Shown here: positions 34,344 to 42,662 of the stretch, in pieces
How the letters are laid out: every line of letters begins with the position of its first letter
Position numbering within the stretch: position 1 is the stretch's first letter
Origin: Polaromonas sp.
GTDB lineage: Bacteria > Pseudomonadota > Gammaproteobacteria > Burkholderiales > Burkholderiaceae_C
Length of the DNA: 44,660 nucleotides
Assembly (NCBI GenBank): GCA_021731285.1
Contig: JAKFXR010000005.1
Coordinates: 1-44,660 of the forward strand
Reading direction: 5' to 3'
Made by a program: the position numbers and the translations under genes
The notes under the pieces: generated by a model
Told to the model about the DNA's origin: nothing
Databases searched by the model: none
What the model saw: the letters and a program-made list of their open reading frames with translations, nothing else

Positions 34344-35492
34344 TCAAGCAGATGCGTCCAGCAACTCCCGATAGTCCTCCCGCGTCGCAATGCGGGGGTT
34401 GGTTTTATGGCAATGATCGGCCATGGCGCCATTGATGACGTCTTCGTACATATCCTTCGTGACACCCAGTGCGGCCAAACCGGAGGGCAGACCCAGTCGC
34501 GAATTCATGTCGCGGATACAGTCGGCTATCTCGGTGCCTTTGCTGTCTGAACTGCCAATGCCCATCGCCTGCGCCATGCGCTGCAGACGATGTTCCTTTT
34601 GAATCGATTCCGCGCTGGCATTGAAGCGCACCACAGCCGGAAGAAACATCGCGTTGAGCGTGCCATGGTGCAGGCGCGGGTCAACGCCGCCCAGGCTGTG
34701 GCTCAAGGAGTGCACGCAGCCCAGGCCCTTCTGGAAAGCCATCGCGCCCTGCATGGAGGCGCTCATCATGTTGAGCCGGGCTTCACGGTCGCTGCCGTCT
34801 TTGGTGGCGCGCTCGATGTGCGCCCAGCCGCGCTGCAAACCGTCCAGGCCAATGCCGTCGGCGGGCGGGTTGAAGGCGGGTGCCATGAAGGTTTCCATGC
34901 AGTGCGCAATCGCGTCCATGCCGGTGGCGGCTGTCAGTTTGGCGGGCAGGCCCAGGGTCAGTTCAGGGTCGCAGATGGCGGTTTTGGGCACCAGGTGCCA
35001 GGAGTGAAAACCCAGCTTGCGGTGGTCGTCCACGATGATGATGGCGCCGCGCGCCACCTCACTGCCGGTGCCGCTGGTGGTGGGCACGGCAATCAGCGGC
35101 GCGGCCCGGTCTGTGATTTTCAGTGAACCGCCTTCGATGGTGGCGTAGGTGGTGAGCGGGCCTTCATGGGTGGCGGCAATCGCCACACCCTTGGCGCAAT
35201 CAATCGCCGAGCCGCCGCCAACGGCGATCAGGCCGTCGCAGCCGCTGGCCTTGTACATGGCGGCGGCAGCGCGCACGGCAGCTTCGGTCGGGTTGGAGGG
35301 CGTCTGGTCAAACACCGCCACCGTCATCCCGGGCAGGGCATCCAGCGCTTTTTGCAGCACGCCTGCAGCCTTGACGCCCGCATCCGTGACGATCAGCGGT
35401 TTGGTGATGCCCACGCGCTCGCACTCCTGCTTGAGCAGCTTGACCGCGCCGTAGTCAAACTGGATCTGTGTCACGTAGTAGATAAAGGCCAT
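34344..35492 (-). CDS. gbd: Iron-type alcohol dehydrogenase, 4-hydroxybutyrate dehydrogenase-like
   Basis: A 382-residue group III (iron-activated) alcohol dehydrogenase. GGGSAIDCAKG binds the cofactor, and the metal ligands are in DAIAHCMETF and HSLSHSLGG, with LHHGTLNA following. From memory it closely matches Cupriavidus Gbd, which has the same length and near-identical blocks (MAFIYYVTQIQFDYGAVKLL, GLGCVHSLSH). It would interconvert 4-hydroxybutyrate and succinate semialdehyde. Relative to that protein a few residues seem missing after SHSLGGVD. The start at 35492 (MAFIYY) is preferred over the upstream codon at 35549. It is upstream of the RNase-like gene on the same strand. Confidence 0.88.
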   Translation of the reverse strand: MAFIYYVTQIQFDYGAVKLLKQECERVGITKPLIVTDAGVKAAGVLQKALDALPGMTVAVFDQTPSNPTEAAVRAAAAMYKASGCDGLIAVGGGSAIDCAKGVAIAATHEGPLTTYATIEGGSLKITDRAAPLIAVPTTSGTGSEVARGAIIIVDDHRKLGFHSWHLVPKTAICDPELTLGLPAKLTAATGMDAIAHCMETFMAPAFNPPADGIGLDGLQRGWAHIERATKDGSDREARLNMMSASMQGAMAFQKGLGCVHSLSHSLGGVDPRLHHGTLNAMFLPAVVRFNASAESIQKEHRLQRMAQAMGIGSSDSKGTEIADCIRDMNSRLGLPSGLAALGVTKDMYEDVINGAMADHCHKTNPRIATREDYRELLDASA

Positions 35493-35525
35493 GGTTTGCT
35501 GTCTTTCCGCGTTGTACGATGGTGC

Positions 35526-35538
35526 TCGAAATTTCCGA
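35526..35538. promoter_or_regulatory. Near-palindrome related to the motif at 31472
   Basis: TCGAAATTTCCGA differs from a perfect TCGGAAATTTCCGA palindrome by one missing G. It lies 34 bases upstream of the gbd-like start. The similarity to the palindrome at 31472-31487 suggests a shared operator, but two sites are weak evidence. Confidence 0.25.
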
Positions 35539-35634
35539 ACCGAATGCACCCTACTTTAATGGCTGGAGAGACTTTGGACCACGCGCAAACCGGGATGGCC
35601 GTCACTTTGGCGATAAGGGCGCTGTTTCCCTGAC

Positions 35635-36603
35635 ATGAGACGACCGGTCGATTCACCCGATCTTTTGACGCCAGCCATGCGTGACGTGCTGGTTCGCATG
35701 AGGCGTGCAGGCCGCCCACCCATGCACACCCTGAGCCCGCAGGACGCACGCGCAGCCTACGAGGCGGGCGCGGACGTGCTGGAGATTCCCAAGCCAGCCC
35801 TGGCACGCGTGGAAGACTTCAGCATCGCTGCGCGTGACGGCCATGAGCTGCCCATGCGCCTGTACGCACCCTCGCACGAAGCGCTGCCGGTGCTGCTGTA
35901 TTTTCACGGCGGAGGTTTCACCATTGGCAGCGTGGCTTCGCACGACATTCTGTGCCGCCAGCTTAGCCATCTGGCGGGGTGTGCGGTGATTTCGGTAGGC
36001 TACCGGCTGGCACCGGAGCACCGCTTTCCGGTCGCTGCCGACGACGCCTGGGATGCCCTGGCCTGGTTGTCCTTTCACGCCGACGACAAAGGCCTGGACG
36101 GCAACCGGCTGGCGATTGGCGGCGACAGTGCTGGAGGTACGCTGGCCGCTGCCTGTGCGGTGCAGGCCCGCGACGCAGCGCTTCCGCTGGAGCTGCAACT
36201 GCTTGTTTACCCCGGCTGCGCGGCACGGCAGGACTCGGCGTCACATCTGGCGTTTGCCCGGGGATTTGTGCTGGAAGCGGCTGACATTGACTACTTTTTC
36301 AGCCATTACCTGCGCAGCACGGCTGACCGCGATGACTGGCGGTTTTCTCCGCTCAACGCGCCCGATGTGGATGGCGTGGCCCCGGCCTGGATAGGCCTGG
36401 CAGAGTGCGACCCGCTGTTTGACGACGGCATGCTGTACGCAGACAAGCTGCGGGCGGCAGGCGTGGCGGTCGATCTTGAGATTTACCGCGGCGTCACCCA
36501 TGAGTTCATCAAAATGGGCCGCATCATCCCCGAAGCCCGGCAGGCCCATGACGACGCCGCGCTGGCCCTGCGCAACGCTTTCAATAAAGACCTTCAAACA
36601 TGA
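35635..36603 (+). CDS. Alpha/beta hydrolase, hormone-sensitive-lipase family
   Basis: A 322-residue esterase. HGGGFTIGS (91-99) forms the oxyanion hole, GDSAGG carries the nucleophile S165, and the acid and histidine are in the AECDPLFDD and VTHEFIKM segments. RLAPEHRFPV is the usual HSL-family landmark. It hydrolyses short-chain esters. The ATG at 35635 lies inside TGACATGAGA with no strong ribosome site. Its stop overlaps the next start (ATGA), so it is translationally coupled to the thioesterase-acetyltransferase fusion. Confidence 0.92.
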   Translation: MRRPVDSPDLLTPAMRDVLVRMRRAGRPPMHTLSPQDARAAYEAGADVLEIPKPALARVEDFSIAARDGHELPMRLYAPSHEALPVLLYFHGGGFTIGSVASHDILCRQLSHLAGCAVISVGYRLAPEHRFPVAADDAWDALAWLSFHADDKGLDGNRLAIGGDSAGGTLAAACAVQARDAALPLELQLLVYPGCAARQDSASHLAFARGFVLEAADIDYFFSHYLRSTADRDDWRFSPLNAPDVDGVAPAWIGLAECDPLFDDGMLYADKLRAAGVAVDLEIYRGVTHEFIKMGRIIPEARQAHDDAALALRNAFNKDLQT

Positions 36604-37457
36604 ACCGACAGGACTTCCGATTTTTCCACCGGCTGCGCGTGCGCTGGGCCGAGGTGGACATGCAGAAAATCGTTTTCAATGCGCACTACCTGATGTACTT
36701 TGACACGGCGGTCACCGACTACTGGCGGGCCATGGCGCTGCCGTATGAAGATGCCATGCACCTGATGGGCGGCGAGCTTTTTGTGAAGAAGGCGTCCATT
36801 GAGTTTCATGCCTCCGCCCGTTACGAAGACCAGCTTGACATCGGCATGAAATGCGCACGCATCGGCAACTCGTCCATGGCATTTGCCTGCGCCATCTTCC
36901 GCGGTGACCAGTTGCTGATCACCGGAGAGCTGATCTATGTGTTCGCCGATCCTGCAACCCAGACCTCCCGCCCCGTGCCGCCTGAGTTGCGCCGTATCCT
37001 GACCGGCTATGAAGCTGGCGAGCCCATGGTCACCGTGCGGCTGGGCCCCTGGACCGAACTGGGCGCGCAGGCTGCGCCCTTGAGAACCGAGGTGTTTGTG
37101 ACGGAGCAGGGCGTGCCGCTGGACATGGAATGGGATGAAGCCGACAACACCTCCCTTCATGCCGTCGCCTGCAATGGCCTGGGCCAGGTGCTGGCCACGG
37201 GCCGGCTGCTGCTACCCGTGGAGGGCTCGGCAAAGATAGGCCGCATGGCGGTGAGCCGGGTGCTCAGGGGCTCGGGTCTGGGCCGCGAGGTGCTGCACGC
37301 ACTGATGGGCGCTGCCCGTGCGCGTGGCGACACCGAAGTGCGCCTGCACGCGCAGCGCAGCGCAGAGGATTTTTACAGCCGACTTGGGTTTGAGCCCCTG
37401 GGCGAGCCTTTCGATGAAGCGGGTATCTCGCACATCGAAATGGTCAAAAAGCTTTAA
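36600..37457 (+). CDS. Thioesterase (YbgC-like) fused to a GNAT acetyltransferase
   Basis: A 285-residue two-domain protein. Residues 1 to about 138 are a YbgC/FadM hotdog thioesterase: RWAEVDMQKIVFNAHYLMYF contains the catalytic D20 and the usual HY landmark. Residues 145-285 are a GNAT domain, with TEVFVTEQGVPLDMEWDEAD, the acetyl-CoA loop RVLRGSGLGREVLHALM and HAQRSAEDFYSRLGFEPLGEPF. Hydrolysis of an acyl-CoA and transfer of an acetyl group in one chain is unusual; the substrates are unknown. The ATGA overlap with the HSL-type hydrolase implies joint expression. It converges with the NRDE gene, overlapping its end by four bases. Confidence 0.9.
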   Translation: MNRQDFRFFHRLRVRWAEVDMQKIVFNAHYLMYFDTAVTDYWRAMALPYEDAMHLMGGELFVKKASIEFHASARYEDQLDIGMKCARIGNSSMAFACAIFRGDQLLITGELIYVFADPATQTSRPVPPELRRILTGYEAGEPMVTVRLGPWTELGAQAAPLRTEVFVTEQGVPLDMEWDEADNTSLHAVACNGLGQVLATGRLLLPVEGSAKIGRMAVSRVLRGSGLGREVLHALMGAARARGDTEVRLHAQRSAEDFYSRLGFEPLGEPFDEAGISHIEMVKKL

Positions 37458-38278
37458 GCTGCGCGAGCTGCGGGCTCCCACGCCAGCCGGCAACTGCGCA
37501 CGGGCAGCGGCATGCCCGCGCCCCGGACATGGGTGGTTTCTTCCACCAGCACATCCCAGCGCTGCGCGGAGTCAGCCGTGGCCACCAGCAAGGTGCTGCA
37601 ACGCGTGCCATAAGCATGCTCCGGAAAATCCACAAATGCGCTGGACAGCGCCTGCTCCAGCGCCAGCGGTACGCCGGTGCGCGGCAAGTCACTGTCGGGG
37701 GCACGTTCACGATCGAGCAAGGCTTGCAGCAACCTGGCCTGCATTTCCTCCTGCGTGTCCACTGCCAGTGCAGCCTGCATGGCCTGCTTCAGCGCCAGGG
37801 TTTTGGGCCAGGGCGTGTCGAGCGCGCCATTGGACAGGCCATACACGCCGGAAGCCAGCGCGCTGCAATGCCAGCCCGATGTTCGGGCGCGGTTGGTCAG
37901 CCAATGCCATGACCCCCTCTGAAAATCACCCAGCACCAGGTTGAAGGGCCCATAGGCTGCGCTGTCGGTGTGTGCCATGAACTGCGTGGTGTCCATGTCG
38001 CCCTCCAGCCAGCGTGTGACCAGTTCGCCCCGGGATTTTTCGCCGGGGCGGCGCTCTGGCTCACGCACATTGGTCAGCATCGCCAGACGGCCCCCGGGAC
38101 TCAGGCCCAGCCAGGTGCCACCGGCACGCTCATCGCGGCCCGAAATCACCGGCCTGCCGGCGTCCGTGGTCCAGTTGCCCAGAGGCAGGGTGGGACGGTT
38201 CAGGAATTCATCGCGGTTGGACGCGACTACCAGCGGCCACTTGTCAGATGCGCCAATGGCAAAGGCAATGAGGCACAT
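37454..38278 (-). CDS. NRDE-family protein (TANGO2-like)
   Basis: A 274-residue protein beginning MCLIAFAI and containing the family signature ASNRDEFLNRPT (NRDE), then GGTWLGLSPGGRLAMLTNVREP. These define the NRDE/TANGO2 family, whose eukaryotic members are linked to heme and lipid metabolism; the bacterial function is unsettled. Cys2 at the N-terminus resembles an Ntn-hydrolase nucleophile, which is a family-level suggestion. It starts 13 bases after the ygfZ stop, so the two are probably cotranscribed. Confidence 0.9.
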   Translation of the reverse strand: MCLIAFAIGASDKWPLVVASNRDEFLNRPTLPLGNWTTDAGRPVISGRDERAGGTWLGLSPGGRLAMLTNVREPERRPGEKSRGELVTRWLEGDMDTTQFMAHTDSAAYGPFNLVLGDFQRGSWHWLTNRARTSGWHCSALASGVYGLSNGALDTPWPKTLALKQAMQAALAVDTQEEMQARLLQALLDRERAPDSDLPRTGVPLALEQALSSAFVDFPEHAYGTRCSTLLVATADSAQRWDVLVEETTHVRGAGMPLPVRSCRLAWEPAARAA

Positions 38279-38291
38279 GCCGCGCGCCGCT

Positions 38292-39245
38292 TCAGATGTC
38301 TTCGAGCAGCGGGTAGGGCAGCGGCAGCAGTGCCAGCGCGTCGCCAGCGGCGCTGGCCAATGTCAACTGTCCCGCCTGCGCATCGGCAGCCGCCGAAGTT
38401 TGCATGGAGACGATGGCGTCAAACCCACCCGAAGGATGAGGCGCGCAGGCAGCCACCAGACCGCAGGGCTGGCTGGCGTCGGATGCATGAAAGACTTCCT
38501 GCCCGACAGCCGGCAGGCCTTCGGTGTGTGCCAGGTAAGCCCGGCGCTTGAGCGTGCCACGAAACTGGCTGCGCGCGACGATCTCCTGGCCCGGATAACA
38601 GCCCTTCTTGAAGCTCACGCCGTCCACCGATTCGTAATTGAGCATCTGCGGCACAAAGGCTTCAACAATGGGCTGCGTGACCATCGCAATGCCGGACTGC
38701 ACACTGAGCCAGTGCCACACATCGAGGGCAAGGGCCGGGCCCGCCGGCGCGGGCGTCCCGGCGGGCGCACACCACAAGGCACGCCCTACACCGGCACCCG
38801 GATACAACCTCACCACGTTTGTATCGCCAAAATCGGCCTTGGCCCATATATCGCGGGGATAGCCCGCTATGGATTCAATAGCATCTCCGGTGAGGCCATA
38901 CAGGGAAAATTCGGCGCTGGCATCGCTGAGCTTGACCCTGGCTCGCATCACAAACATGGACAGGCGCTTGAGGGTCGCTGCCAGGATGCTGAGACTGCAC
39001 ACCAGAAGGATGTCCTGTTCACTGCGTTTGAAAACGATAAAGCTGGCCTGCATCCGGCCCTTGGCATTGCAAAAAGCTGCCAGACGCGCCCCGGACAGGC
39101 CAAGCAATGCCACGTCATGCGTCAACTGGCCCTGGAGAAATTTGACGGCGTCTTCGCCCACCGCGCGTATCACCCCCATGTGTGTCATGGGAGCAACGCC
39201 GGAAAGGGAAGAAGCCAGAGGCCATTGAGAAGGGGAGGTGGACAT
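38292..39245 (-). CDS. ygfZ: Folate-binding iron-sulfur cluster maintenance protein YgfZ
   Basis: A 317-residue GcvT-like protein that uses tetrahydrofolate to support repair or assembly of certain iron-sulfur enzymes. The family signature KKGCYPGQEIVAR is complete, with the conserved cysteine. FLQGQLTHDVALL and AAFCNAKGRMQASF are further landmarks. The start at 39245 (MSTSPSQWPLAS) is preferred over 39308, which would overlap the mltG start. The minus-strand sequence TATGATAATTCAG sits just before the start, so the message may be nearly leaderless. The gene is divergent from mltG. Confidence 0.93.
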   Translation of the reverse strand: MSTSPSQWPLASSLSGVAPMTHMGVIRAVGEDAVKFLQGQLTHDVALLGLSGARLAAFCNAKGRMQASFIVFKRSEQDILLVCSLSILAATLKRLSMFVMRARVKLSDASAEFSLYGLTGDAIESIAGYPRDIWAKADFGDTNVVRLYPGAGVGRALWCAPAGTPAPAGPALALDVWHWLSVQSGIAMVTQPIVEAFVPQMLNYESVDGVSFKKGCYPGQEIVARSQFRGTLKRRAYLAHTEGLPAVGQEVFHASDASQPCGLVAACAPHPSGGFDAIVSMQTSAAADAQAGQLTLASAAGDALALLPLPYPLLEDI

Positions 39246-39291
39246 GCGCTGAATTATCATAGACCTGTCGTTTTCCGGAAGGCACAAGGGT

Positions 39292-40299
39292 TTGAGACGT
39301 TTATTCACGGGGTTATTTGCCTTGGTCTTTGTGGCCGGGCTTCTGGCATTTGCCTACGCAGGCTGGTGGCTGCACGAACCGCTGCCCTTGCGGCTGCCGC
39401 CCGGCGCCCGGGTGCTGGATCTGGAGATCGAGCCGGGCACTCCCGCCCAGGGTGTGGCTGAAGCCGTGGTGGCCAGCGGCGTGGATGCACCTTCCGTGCT
39501 GCTGTATGCCTGGTTCAGATTGTCTGGCCAGGCGCGCCAGCTCAAGGCGGGCAGTTATGAGGTCACGCCCGGCACCACACCGCGCAAACTGCTCAGCATG
39601 CTGGTGCGCGGCGAGGAGAGCCTCAAAAGCATCACGCTGGTGGAGGGCTGGAACATCCGGCAGGTCCTGGCAGCGCTGCAAAAAGCCGAAGCCCTGAAAC
39701 CCGACACCCTCGGTCTGAGCCATGAAGCCCTCATGACCCAGCTTGGCAAACCCGGCGTACATCCGGAGGGCCGTTTCTTCCCCGACACCTACACCTACAG
39801 CAAGGGTGCCAGCGATCTGGCGGTGCTCAAGCGCGCTGCCCGCGCCATGGACAAGCGGCTGGAAGCCGCATGGGCCCAGCGCAGCCCCGACACGCCCCTC
39901 AAAACGCCCGACGAAGCCCTGGTGCTGGCCAGCATTGTCGAAAAGGAAACCGGCAAACCGGGCGATCGTGCAGAGATAGGCGGCGTGTTTACCAACCGCC
40001 TGCGGATCGGCATGCTGTTGCAGACCGACCCCACGGTGATTTACGGCATGGGCGAAAAGTTCGACGGCAACCTGCGCCGCCGCGACCTGCTGCAAGACAC
40101 ACCTTACAACACCTACACCCGCGCCGGCCTGCCGCCCACGCCGATTGCCATGCCAGGCAAGGCCGCACTGTTGGCAGCCGTCAAGCCCGCGCCTACCAAG
40201 GCCATTTATTTTGTGGCGCGCGGTGACGGTGCGAGCCAGTTCAGCGAGACGCTCGACGAGCACAACCGCGCCGTCAACAAATATCAGCGGAACAAATGA
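39292..40299 (+). CDS. mltG: Endolytic murein transglycosylase MltG (YceG)
   Basis: A 335-residue inner-membrane enzyme that cleaves nascent glycan strands of peptidoglycan. One N-terminal membrane segment (about 5-25) is followed by a LysM-like region and the YceG domain. The catalytic glutamate lies in [15 protein letters not shown], followed by [20 protein letters not shown]. The start is TTG at 39292, supported by AAGG upstream and the immediate hydrophobic segment. The last codon and stop (AAATGA) also form the first bases of a repeat and the tmk start codon. Confidence 0.95.
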   Translation: MRRLFTGLFALVFVAGLLAFAYAGWWLHEPLPLRLPPGARVLDLEIEPGTPAQGVAEAVVASGVDAPSVLLYAWFRLSGQARQLKAGSYEVTPGTTPRKLLSMLVRGEESLKSITLVEGWNIRQVLAALQKAEALKPDTLGLSHEALMTQLGKPGVHPEGRFFPDTYTYSKGASDLAVLKRAARAMDKRLEAAWAQRSPDTPLKTPDEALVLASIVEKETGKPGDRAEIGGVFTNRLRIGMLLQTDPTVIYGMGEKFDGNLRRRDLLQDTPYNTYTRAGLPPTPIAMPGKAALLAAVKPAPTKAIYFVARGDGASQFSETLDEHNRAVNKYQRNK

Positions 40300-40380
40300 C
40301 GACCCCCACGCTCCGCACTGACGTGTCGTCGCTGTCCCCCGAGGGGGCTGGACTTGCTAGGGGCGGCCCGTCGCCGCGTC
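40295..40380 (+). repeat. GC-rich stop-codon-associated repeat, copy 3 (translated)
   Basis: It begins ATGACGACCCCCACGCT, contains TCCCCCGAGGGGGCTGGAC and ends AGGGGCGGCCCG. It matches the copy at 7473 in order and sequence. The TGA in its first bases is the mltG stop and its ATG is the tmk start, so the repeat encodes the first 29 tmk residues. Confidence 0.8.
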
Positions 40381-41060
40381 CGATGCCCGGCCTTTTCATC
40401 AGCTTTGAAGGCATAGACGGCGCAGGCAAATCGACGCACATCGCCGCACTGGCCGAGGCCTTCAGGGGGCAGGGCAGGGCCGTCACCTTAAGCCGCGAGC
40501 CCGGCGGCACCGTGCTGGCTGAAAAACTGCGCGTGCTGATCCTCAACGATCCCATGGATGCCCTGACCGAAGCACTGCTGATCTTTGCGGCGCGGCGCGA
40601 CCACCTGACCACCGTGATTTCCCCGGCACTGGCGCGTGGTGATGTGGTCTTGTGTGACCGTTTTACCGACGCCACCTTCGCCTACCAGGGCAGCGGACGC
40701 GGCTTTGACCTGGACGTGTTGTCGCAGCTCGAGCAGTGGGCTCAGGACGCGCAGGGACTGGGGCAAGGGCTGGTTCGCGAACTGGGCGCCAAAAGCGGGC
40801 CCTTGCCGATTGTCCAGCCGGACCTGACGGTCTGGTTCGACCTGCCTGCCGAAGAAGCTGCAAAGCGCCTGGCCGGCGCCCGTGTGCCGGACAAGTTTGA
40901 ATCGCAGCCGGTGGAGTTTTTCCGCCGTGTGGCGCGGGGATACGCCGACCGCATGGCCTCGGACCCGGGGCGTTTTGCCCGCATCGATTCGTCGCCGCCG
41001 CGCGATGTCGTCTGGGCATCGGTGTCCCAGGTATTTGCCGAGAAAGGCTGGTTGCCATGA
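40296..41060 (+). CDS. tmk: Thymidylate kinase with repeat-derived N-terminal extension
   Basis: A 254-residue kinase that phosphorylates dTMP to dTDP. The P-loop [11 protein letters not shown], the SREPGGT motif and [20 protein letters not shown] are complete. The usual start of the family is [12 protein letters not shown], here an in-frame ATG at 40383; the 29 residues before it ([17 protein letters not shown] and on) come from a dispersed repeat and resemble the extra N-terminus of the LivF-type ATPase. Whether 40296 or 40383 is used in vivo is open: neither has a strong ribosome site, but 40296 overlaps the mltG stop as ATGA. The next gene overlaps by four bases. Confidence 0.93.
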   Translation: MTTPTLRTDVSSLSPEGAGLARGGPSPRPMPGLFISFEGIDGAGKSTHIAALAEAFRGQGRAVTLSREPGGTVLAEKLRVLILNDPMDALTEALLIFAARRDHLTTVISPALARGDVVLCDRFTDATFAYQGSGRGFDLDVLSQLEQWAQDAQGLGQGLVRELGAKSGPLPIVQPDLTVWFDLPAEEAAKRLAGARVPDKFESQPVEFFRRVARGYADRMASDPGRFARIDSSPPRDVVWASVSQVFAEKGWLP

Positions 41061-42115
41061 GCGACACCGCGACCGACCGGCCGCCTCTGGCGCCATGGCT
41101 GCAAACCCAGTTGCAAAGCCTGCTGACCCAGCGCGGCCATGCATGGCTGCTCAGTGGTCCCTCGGGACTGGGGCAGTTTGATCTGGCTCTGGGCCTGGCC
41201 CGTGCCTGGTTGTGCGACCAACCAACTCCGGGCGGCGCTTGCGGTCAGTGCGGCAGTTGTCATGCGGTGGATGTCCACACCCATGCCGACCTGTGCCTGC
41301 TGATGCCGGAGACCCTGTCGCTCGCATTGGGCTGGCCGCTGGATGAGAAAACCCAGGATGAGCTGGACAGCAAGAAACGCAAACCCAGCAAGGAGATCAA
41401 GGTGGATGCAGCACGTGAAGCCGTGAGCTTTACCCAGTTCACCCGCTCGCGCGGCACCACCAAAGTGGTGCTGGTCTACCCGGCCGAGCGTATGAACGGC
41501 ATCACCGCCAACACCCTGCTCAAGACCCTGGAAGAACCGCCGGGCGCAGTGAAGTTCATTCTCGCCACCGAAGCGGCGCATCAATTGCTGCCCACCATTC
41601 GCAGCCGTTGCCAGGGGCACACCATGCACTGGCCTGCGCAGGAACAGGCGCTGGCGTGGCTGGGCGAACAAGCCAAACCTGAAGGCAGAGCCGGCAAGGC
41701 CCCTGCTGTGGCCGATTTGCACACGCTGCTTTCTGCCGCCGGCGGCCGGCCGGCCGATGTGCTGGGCCGCCTGCAGGCCGGCCCGGCGGACCTGGCAGCC
41801 GGCCACTGGCAGGCCCTTCCCGGGGCGATGGCCCGGGGCGATGTCAGCGCACTGGCCGACTGGACGCCGCCCCAGGCGCTGGATGCCTTGCAAAAGCTTT
41901 GTCACGACGTGCTGGCCGTCAAGGTCGGGGCGCAACCGCGGTTTTTCCGCGCGGCTGATCTGCCCGGCGGCAAAACCGCGCCTGGTTTTTCGGCGCTGGG
42001 CGCCTGGTCCAAAGAGCTGGCAGCCAGCGCGCGCAGCGTCGAGCACCCCTACAACCCCGGGCTGATGCTGGAGGCACTGGTCAGCCGCGCGCAACTGGCG
42101 CTCAACTCAAAATAA
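41057..42115 (+). CDS. holB: DNA polymerase III subunit delta-prime
   Basis: A 352-residue AAA-type clamp-loader subunit. The P-loop is degenerate ([11 protein letters not shown], without the lysine), as expected for delta-prime, which does not bind ATP productively. The zinc module is [35 protein letters not shown] and IRSRCQG are the SRC-type conserved segment. The ATGA overlap with tmk and the following pilZ match the usual tmk-holB-pilZ order in beta- and gammaproteobacteria. Confidence 0.95.
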   Translation: MSDTATDRPPLAPWLQTQLQSLLTQRGHAWLLSGPSGLGQFDLALGLARAWLCDQPTPGGACGQCGSCHAVDVHTHADLCLLMPETLSLALGWPLDEKTQDELDSKKRKPSKEIKVDAAREAVSFTQFTRSRGTTKVVLVYPAERMNGITANTLLKTLEEPPGAVKFILATEAAHQLLPTIRSRCQGHTMHWPAQEQALAWLGEQAKPEGRAGKAPAVADLHTLLSAAGGRPADVLGRLQAGPADLAAGHWQALPGAMARGDVSALADWTPPQALDALQKLCHDVLAVKVGAQPRFFRAADLPGGKTAPGFSALGAWSKELAASARSVEHPYNPGLMLEALVSRAQLALNSK

Positions 42116-42162
42116 ACGTTTGCCCGGTGGCAGTTGCTGGGGCAAGCCGATAAACTAGCGCC

Positions 42163-42567
42163 ATGAGTACAACGCCCCCTGCAAGCGCAGCCGGTGCTCC
42201 GGCCGCCGCCGGAGCCGCTGCAAACGCTGTGCGGCCCAGCGTCATCCAGCTGGCCATCAAGGAAAAAGCCGCCCTGTATGCAGCCTATATTCCTCTTTTC
42301 ACCGAGGGTGGGGTGTTTATTCCTTCAGCACGCGACTACAAGCTGGGCGACGATGTCTACGTGCTGCTGTCCCTGCCCGACGACACCCAGCGTTATCCGG
42401 TGGCCGGCAAAGTGGCCTGGGTCACACCGGCTCGCGCTTCGGGCAACCGCACCCAGGGAGTGGGTGTGCGTTTTCCCAAAGATGAAAAGTCGCGTTTGCT
42501 GAAAATCAAGATCGAAGAGATTCTTGGTGCTCATCTGGCTTCGGACCGCCCGACGCAGACCATCTAG
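42163..42567 (+). CDS. pilZ: PilZ-domain type IV pilus assembly protein
   Basis: A 134-residue protein with an Ala/Pro-rich N-terminus. The body (LAIKEKAALYAAYIPLFTEGG, VFIPSARDYKLGDDVYVLL, PVAGKVAWVTP, GVGVRF) follows the Pseudomonas PilZ prototype, which lacks the N-terminal RxxxR c-di-GMP motif and works in pilus assembly with FimX/PilB. The same absence is seen here. It stands 47 bases after holB, the usual genomic position. Downstream is a dispersed repeat. Confidence 0.92.
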   Translation: MSTTPPASAAGAPAAAGAAANAVRPSVIQLAIKEKAALYAAYIPLFTEGGVFIPSARDYKLGDDVYVLLSLPDDTQRYPVAGKVAWVTPARASGNRTQGVGVRFPKDEKSRLLKIKIEEILGAHLASDRPTQTI

Positions 42568-42591
42568 CCCGCCCGCGGGGCCGCATCCCAT

Positions 42592-42655
42592 ACGCTATTA
42601 TTTTCATAGCTTCATAGCCCCGTCATTCAAGGGCGCATGTCGCATTTATCTTTGA
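42592..42655 (+). repeat. Comamonad-type GCTAT/ATAGC-AAGGGC repeat, copy e
   Basis: GCTATTATTTTCATAGC, then TTCATAGCCCCGTCATTC, AAGGGCGCATGTCGCATTT and ATC. It fills the gap between pilZ and tatD and ends only about eight bases before the tatD start. Confidence 0.8.
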
Positions 42656-42662
42656 ATTTTTG

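Noticed and set aside
34305-34347. TTGAT and ATCAA half-sites upstream of the beta-CASP gene looked like an FNR site
   Set aside because: The half-sites are about 17 bases apart, and the only box with a four-base spacer (TTGACCTGAATTCA) matches poorly and has no -10 element at the right distance.
38860-38885. GCTATGGATTCAATAGC inside ygfZ looked like the hairpin of the second repeat family
   Set aside because: No AAGGGC or GATTT follows, and the segment codes for an ordinary part of YgfZ.
37968-39461. Long plus-strand open frame (497 codons) across the NRDE and ygfZ genes
   Set aside because: Both minus-strand genes have clear family signatures; the plus frame is an Arg/His/Ala-rich shadow.
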